From positions 1-47,302 of the forward strand of contig JABDKP010000182.1 in the NCBI GenBank assembly GCA_013002175.1: a stretch of 47,302 nt of DNA, given 5' to 3'. Shown here piece by piece: positions 43,414-47,302 of this stretch. The translations under genes were made by a program, and so were the position numbers. Position 1 is the first letter of the stretch. Every line of letters starts with the position of its first letter. A model generated the notes under the pieces. The model ran no database searches. It was not told the origin of the DNA and saw nothing but the letters and a program-made list of their open reading frames with translations. Origin of the DNA: Ilumatobacter sp. Its GTDB lineage: Bacteria; Actinomycetota; Acidimicrobiia; Acidimicrobiales; Ilumatobacteraceae.

Positions 43414-43827
43414 ATGAGTGAAGACGGTCACGACGTCCGAGTCATCGGTCTCGATCACCTGGTGCTGCGGTGCGCAGATGTCGAGACGACGCTGCGCTGG
43501 TACCTCGATCGCTTCGGCCTCGCGCCGGTTCGCGTCGACGAGTGGCGTGCCGGCGGCGCGCCGTTCCCGTCCGTGCGGGTCGACGACCGGACGATCATCG
43601 ACCTCGTCCCGGCCGACGGACCGAGCGGCGGCGGTCACCTCGACCACTTCTGCATCGAGATCGCCGAGACCGATCTCGTCGCGCTGGCCGACGCGGGCGA
43701 GTTCGACGTGGTCGACGGTCCCGGGCCACGCTTCGGCGCGCGCGGGATGGGGAGTTCGCTGTACGTTCGCGACCCCGATGGCACGATCGTCGAGCTGCGC
43801 CACTACGGGGCAGCGCCGGCCGGCTGA
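43414..43827 (+). CDS. VOC-family (glyoxalase/dioxygenase fold) protein
   Basis: 137 residues with a single vicinal-oxygen-chelate module pair. Likely metal ligands are the His in GLDHLVLRC, the His in HLDHFCIE and the Glu in IVELRHY. The central region has a FGARGMGSSLYVRDPDG motif typical of fosfomycin-resistance and glyoxalase-like branches. Substrate unknown. It ends 11 bp before the convergent transpeptidase gene. Confidence 0.82.
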   Translation: MSEDGHDVRVIGLDHLVLRCADVETTLRWYLDRFGLAPVRVDEWRAGGAPFPSVRVDDRTIIDLVPADGPSGGGHLDHFCIEIAETDLVALADAGEFDVVDGPGPRFGARGMGSSLYVRDPDGTIVELRHYGAAPAG

Positions 43828-43838
43828 CAGGCGCCGGC

Positions 43839-44912
43839 TCAGTCGGCGGGGCGATAGTCGCCCTGCACCGTGACGGTCGCCCCGATCCGCGACTCGTTCC
43901 AGGTGGGCGCGGTGACGTCACTGAGGCCGAGCCATGAGATCAGCAGGTCCTGATGCCAGGGAAACATGCGGGCGCAGCCCTTGCTGCGCGGGTCGGGCGG
44001 TACGTAGTTGGCGCCGTGGATCGCCTGACCGTTGTTGAAGTAGATCGGCTTGTACATGTTGCCGTTGAGGGGGTTGTCGGCCTCGACCGGGAACCGCGAG
44101 CTGTCGTGCCAGCCGCCGGTGTCGAGTGCCGGGTCGAAGCGGAACGCGGCGACGCCCTGGGAGTCGCGAGTCTCGAAACCGGGCTCGCCGGTGGAGGTGG
44201 GAAAGACGTTGTCGATCCCGTTGTTGCCCTCGCCGGTGAAGATCACCTGGCAGGTCTTGTCGACGAGCACCCAGCGGCTCGACCAGACGGCCGCGCCGGC
44301 CGGGACCGACAGCGAGGTCGCGTCGAAGAGCGTTGCCTCGTCATCGCCTCCGGGCTGCATGTTGGTCGCGCTCACCGGGAGGCCGAGGCCCATCCGCGCG
44401 GCGCACAGCAGCTGGCGGGTGAGCGGGCCGGAGTCACCGTCGACCGCGAGGTCGGCGATCACGTAGGGGGCGAACAGGTCGTTCAGCTTCTCCTGCTGGC
44501 GGCGGACGGCAGCCGGTGGGGGAGCGAGGCGTGACGCCCCGGTCACGTCGTCGACGTCGTTGTCGATGCAGACGTCGAGCTCGTCGCCGGGGTGGATGAT
44601 GTGGTCGTCGGTCATCCGGTTCTCGGCCTGCAGCTCATCGACGGTGATGCCGTCGAGACGTGCCGAGATCTTCGCCAGGAAGTCGCCGCTGACCACGGTG
44701 ACCGTGCACGACTCCTCGATCGAGTCGGCGGCCGCGTCCGTCGAGACGGTGGTGGGCGTCGGGGTGGCCGCGGCGGTCGTGACCGAGTCGGCCGGTACGG
44801 ACGTCGTGGGTGCGGTCGTCGCCTCGCTGTCTGCGCCGTCGGCAGCGCCGGACGCGCAACCCGCCAGCGCGACCAGTGCCGCCCCGAGCAGCGAACCGGC
44901 CCGACCTCTCAC
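43839..44912 (-). CDS. LysM/peptidoglycan-binding L,D-transpeptidase lipoprotein
   Basis: The GTG at 44912 follows CGGAGCA and opens with a short basic stretch, a hydrophobic helix and the lipobox LAGC; the ATG at 44957 is an alternative. A Thr/Ala-rich linker precedes a LysM-like segment (VTVVSGDFLAKISARLDGITVDELQAENRM). A peptidoglycan-binding-like part follows (LAVDGDSGPLTRQLLCAARM). The C-terminal YkuD domain has the catalytic IHGANYVPPDPRSKGCARM (His...Ser-x-Gly-Cys-x-Arg). It should make 3-3 crosslinks in, or anchor itself to, the cell wall. Confidence 0.85.
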   Translation of the reverse strand: MRGRAGSLLGAALVALAGCASGAADGADSEATTAPTTSVPADSVTTAAATPTPTTVSTDAAADSIEESCTVTVVSGDFLAKISARLDGITVDELQAENRMTDDHIIHPGDELDVCIDNDVDDVTGASRLAPPPAAVRRQQEKLNDLFAPYVIADLAVDGDSGPLTRQLLCAARMGLGLPVSATNMQPGGDDEATLFDATSLSVPAGAAVWSSRWVLVDKTCQVIFTGEGNNGIDNVFPTSTGEPGFETRDSQGVAAFRFDPALDTGGWHDSSRFPVEADNPLNGNMYKPIYFNNGQAIHGANYVPPDPRSKGCARMFPWHQDLLISWLGLSDVTAPTWNESRIGATVTVQGDYRPAD

Positions 44913-44978
44913 TGCTCCGACTGTACCGGTGATCGGCGCAAGGAGGTCGGACGTCATCGAGCGTGGAACACTGGTTCG

Positions 44979-45479
44979 ATGACTCCGTACGAGGCGATCA
45001 TCGGCAAGCGCGACCTGCGGGTGTACACGACCCGCGCCATCCCGGACGACGTGCTGGGACGGGTCCTGCAGGCGGGCAGGATGGCAGGCAGCGCCAAGAA
45101 CGTCGAGGTGAACCGGTTGATCGTGGTCACCGACCAGAGCGTGCAGGATGCGCTGGCGGACGCGGGCGACTACTCGTCGTGGATCGGGTCATCGGCTGCG
45201 ATCGTCGGCGTCGCATCACCGGCGGCCGAGCTGCGGCTGTTCGACGTCGGCCGGCAGGCGCAGAACATGATGATCGCCGCGCACGCCGAGGGGGTCGGCA
45301 GCTGCCCGGTGACCCTGCACCACGCCGACCGTGCGCAGGCTGCGGTCGGACTCCCCGACGACTGGGCGATGCCGATGGTGATCACGCTCGGCTACCCCGT
45401 CGAGGACCATCCCGACAGCCCGCTCAAGCGGACACGCGTGCCGTTGGACGAACTCGTCCGCCACGATCGTTGGAGCTGA
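44979..45479 (+). CDS. Nitroreductase-family protein
   Basis: 166 residues from the ATG at 44979; the upstream part of the track ORF is antisense to the transpeptidase. KRDLRVYTTRAIPDDVLGRVLQAGRMAGSAKNVEVNRLIVV shows the FMN-binding Arg cluster of the family, and QNMMIAAHAEGVGSCPVTLHH follows. It would be an NAD(P)H-dependent FMN oxidoreductase of unknown substrate. Confidence 0.85.
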   Translation: MTPYEAIIGKRDLRVYTTRAIPDDVLGRVLQAGRMAGSAKNVEVNRLIVVTDQSVQDALADAGDYSSWIGSSAAIVGVASPAAELRLFDVGRQAQNMMIAAHAEGVGSCPVTLHHADRAQAAVGLPDDWAMPMVITLGYPVEDHPDSPLKRTRVPLDELVRHDRWS

Positions 45480-45503
45480 GCCGCCGGGACGGCGACCGCC
45501 CCG

Positions 45504-47302
45504 TCAGGATGTTTCGTCCGGTCGGCGGCGGGCCAGTGTCAGCACGACGCCGGCGAGCACCAATGCGAAGGCGATGGGGATCATCGCGTCGGTCGGCGAC
45601 CCGGTCGCGGGGAGCGCAGGGCTACCTGGGTCCTTGCGGTCCTGCGTGGTCCCCGGGGCGAGCCCGAAGCAGCCGACCTCGGTCACCGCATTCGCTCGAA
45701 CGGTGACGACGACGCGCCCGTCCCGCACACCGTCGCTGTCCAGCACGACCACGACGCCGCTCGGGAACGTGTGCGGCACCAACTCGACGGTGTACACGCC
45801 CGGGACGAGGTTGCCCACGACCCACCGGCCGCCGGGGTTGGTTGCCGTCGTCGCGACGACCGTGCCGTTCGCGTCGCGCACGCGCACGCCGATCCCGGCG
45901 CCGGCGGTCGCGCAGGCGCCGGCCGAGTTCCGGCTGTCCAGCGCGACGAGTCCGGTCAGCCCGCCGGTCGGCACGCCCGGTGGGGGCGTCGGGTCGACCA
46001 CGACGGAGGTCGTGGGTGTGCCCGGGACGGTCGTGGGTGTGCCCGGCACGGTCGTCGGTGTACCCGGGACGGTCGATCCGGGCGTGGAGGGCGTGGTGTA
46101 CCCGAAGTCGAGACCGGTGAAGACGCTCCGGGGCGGGGAGAACACGAGCGTCGTCGAGTCGCTGACGCCGTCAGGGTCCTCCGTGTTGGTCGCCCCGGCC
46201 GGCAGCCCGGCGGTGACCGTCACGCGGTACTCGTCCTGCGGGAGATCGCCGAAGAAGTAACTGCCGTCGGCGTTCGTCACGGTCGTGCGGACGACATCAT
46301 CGGCGGTGCCGAGTTGGCCGTCCGGGCCGGGGCCGGTCAGCGTGACCGTCACGCCTGCCAGCAACGCTTCGCCGGCGTCCTGTTGTCCGTTGGCGTTGCT
46401 GTCGAGGTAGATGTTTCCCTGGATCCCGCCGAAGGTCGGTGGTGCCGGCTGGTATCCGAAGTCCGCGTTGCGAACGTCCTCGCCCGGCGCGAGCGAGATC
46501 TGCGTCTTCGAGTCGTTGACGCCGTCAGGATCTGCGGTGTTCGACGAGTTCGGCAAGGCGAAGACCCCTCCGACCTCGACGTGGTAGTCCCCTGGGGCGA
46601 GGTCGGAGAACAGGTACTTGCCGTTCTGGTCGGTCGTGGCGAATCGGATCAGGTCGTCGCCCGTACCGAACACGCCGTCCGGGCCGGCGCCCGTCAGCAC
46701 GACATCCACGCCGGACAGACCGGGCTCATCGGCCGGGTCGCCCATCGCGCCGTCGCCGTTGGTGTCCTGGAAGATCATGTCGCCGATCGATCCGAGGCGC
46801 GGAGTCGTGGGCGGGGGCGCCGTACCGACGTAGCCGAAGTCCTGGTCGATGTTCTGCCGCCCGCCCGACACGGTGACCGTGCTGCGGCCGTCAGGGTTGC
46901 TCGTCCCCTGCGGGTCGAACGTGATGCGCTTTCCAGCGGGGACGCCGCCGGTGACGTCGACCGAGAAGCGGCCGTCCGGAAGGCCGGTCACGAGGTACAT
47001 CCCGTTGCCGTCGGTGACCGCCACCTGCATCACGACGTCGTCACCGCCCCCTCGTTCGCGATCGGGTCCGAGCCACGTGACCGTGACCGCGACGCCCGGC
47101 AATCCGGGTTCGCCGGCGTCGAGCGCGCCGTCACCGTCGAGATCGTGCCACACCTTGTCGCCGATCCGGTTGGATCCGGCCGGTGGCGTGCCGGGGACAG
47201 GCGGCGTCGTCGGGGGGATGGTGGTGCGCGGCGCGGGAGGGGTGGTGCTCGGCGCGGGTGCGGTGGTGCTCGGCGCGGGTGCGGGGGTGCGCGGCGCGGG
47301 TG
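45504..47302 (-). CDS. LPXTG-anchored SdrD-like B-domain repeat protein (5' end outside window)
   Basis: Partial gene: the frame is open to the window edge and its start lies beyond 47302. The track's GTG at 47153 is internal (GDKVWHDLDGDG). Three or more SdrD-type B repeats, each opening with DxDGxG-like loops that bind Ca2+ in relatives (MWHDLDGDG, FQDTNGDG, YLDSNANG), are joined by Pro/Thr-rich linkers. A Cna-B-like domain follows. The C-terminus LPATGSPTDAMIPIAFALVLAGVVLTLARRRP is a complete sortase signal with LPATG, a membrane helix and a basic tail. It is a surface protein, probably for adhesion. Confidence 0.9.
   Translation of the reverse strand, partial: PAPRTPAPAPSTTAPAPSTTPPAPRTTIPPTTPPVPGTPPAGSNRIGDKVWHDLDGDGALDAGEPGLPGVAVTVTWLGPDRERGGGDDVVMQVAVTDGNGMYLVTGLPDGRFSVDVTGGVPAGKRITFDPQGTSNPDGRSTVTVSGGRQNIDQDFGYVGTAPPPTTPRLGSIGDMIFQDTNGDGAMGDPADEPGLSGVDVVLTGAGPDGVFGTGDDLIRFATTDQNGKYLFSDLAPGDYHVEVGGVFALPNSSNTADPDGVNDSKTQISLAPGEDVRNADFGYQPAPPTFGGIQGNIYLDSNANGQQDAGEALLAGVTVTLTGPGPDGQLGTADDVVRTTVTNADGSYFFGDLPQDEYRVTVTAGLPAGATNTEDPDGVSDSTTLVFSPPRSVFTGLDFGYTTPSTPGSTVPGTPTTVPGTPTTVPGTPTTSVVVDPTPPPGVPTGGLTGLVALDSRNSAGACATAGAGIGVRVRDANGTVVATTATNPGGRWVVGNLVPGVYTVELVPHTFPSGVVVVLDSDGVRDGRVVVTVRANAVTEVGCFGLAPGTTQDRKDPGSPALPATGSPTDAMIPIAFALVLAGVVLTLARRRPDETS
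46011..46074. repeat. Three 21-bp repeats encoding VPGTPTT
   Basis: Three tandem units encode VPGTPTT-VPGTPTT-VPGTPTT in the linker before the last domain of the LPXTG protein. Unit sequence differs at a few third positions. Confidence 0.8.
47221..47302. repeat. 21-bp tandem repeats in LPXTG protein linker, cut by window end
   Basis: At least three full units (47221-47241, 47242-47262, 47263-47283) and part of a fourth encode APAPSTT-like heptapeptides on the minus strand. The repeat continues past the window end. Confidence 0.8.

Noticed and set aside
47221-47302. Tandem repeats at the window end as a CRISPR array
   Set aside because: Units are adjacent 21-mers with no unique spacers and lie in a coding frame.

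Overview
The window is high-GC, gene-dense DNA with many ATGA, GTGA and TGATG stop/start overlaps and frequent GTG starts. The gene content (FurA-KatG pair, TrkA-type K+ channel, LPXTG surface protein, heliorhodopsin, type III glutamine synthetase, many TetR/2OG-oxygenase/BKACE catabolic genes) points to an actinobacterium. My best guess is a marine or aquatic member of the Acidimicrobiia (Ilumatobacter-like). That placement is inference, since no rRNA gene is present. I saw no tRNA, rRNA, transposase, phage gene or CRISPR array, and no gene-free stretch longer than about 300 bases.

Layout. 1-5.6 kb: secreted and membrane proteins, a GGDEF diguanylate cyclase and a secreted cutinase/vWA/PKD fusion. 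5.7-16.9 kb: housekeeping and stress genes (clavaminate-synthase-like oxygenase, GlnN, FUSC-like protein, K+ channel with RCK domains, UspA, MFS exporter, ParB-like protein, histidine phosphatase, EF-hand protein). 17.1-26.8 kb: a TetR regulator divergent from a tightly coupled ten-gene operon (2OG-Fe oxygenase, beta-hydroxyacid dehydrogenase, class II aldolase, enolase-superfamily enzyme, AMDase-like protein, sulfotransferase, SDR, both AcnX subunits, DddP-like M24 lyase). 26.8-30.4 kb: an XRE regulator, a desaturase plus a PhnD-like protein, and a cysteine hydrolase. 30.5-37.8 kb: a seven-gene operon (choline sulfatase, CntA/GbcA-type Rieske oxygenase, SDR, BKACE, aldehyde dehydrogenase, carnitine-dehydrogenase-like protein, TetR). 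37.9-47.3 kb: cytidine deaminase, LysR, heliorhodopsin, Fur, KatG, VOC protein, L,D-transpeptidase lipoprotein, nitroreductase and the 3' part of a large LPXTG protein.

How it works together. The two large operons look like one regulatory unit for catabolism of onium-type osmolytes. Their TetR regulators have nearly the same recognition helix, and their promoters carry the same kind of 16-bp palindrome, placed over -35/-10 elements. The second operon can be read as choline-O-sulfate/carnitine/betaine breakdown. The first operon matches no pathway I know, and its last gene keeps every catalytic residue I recall for the DMSP lyase DddP. This operon is the best candidate for an undescribed system. 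Two families of intergenic palindromes (33 bp and 49 bp) also recur, mostly between or just after genes.
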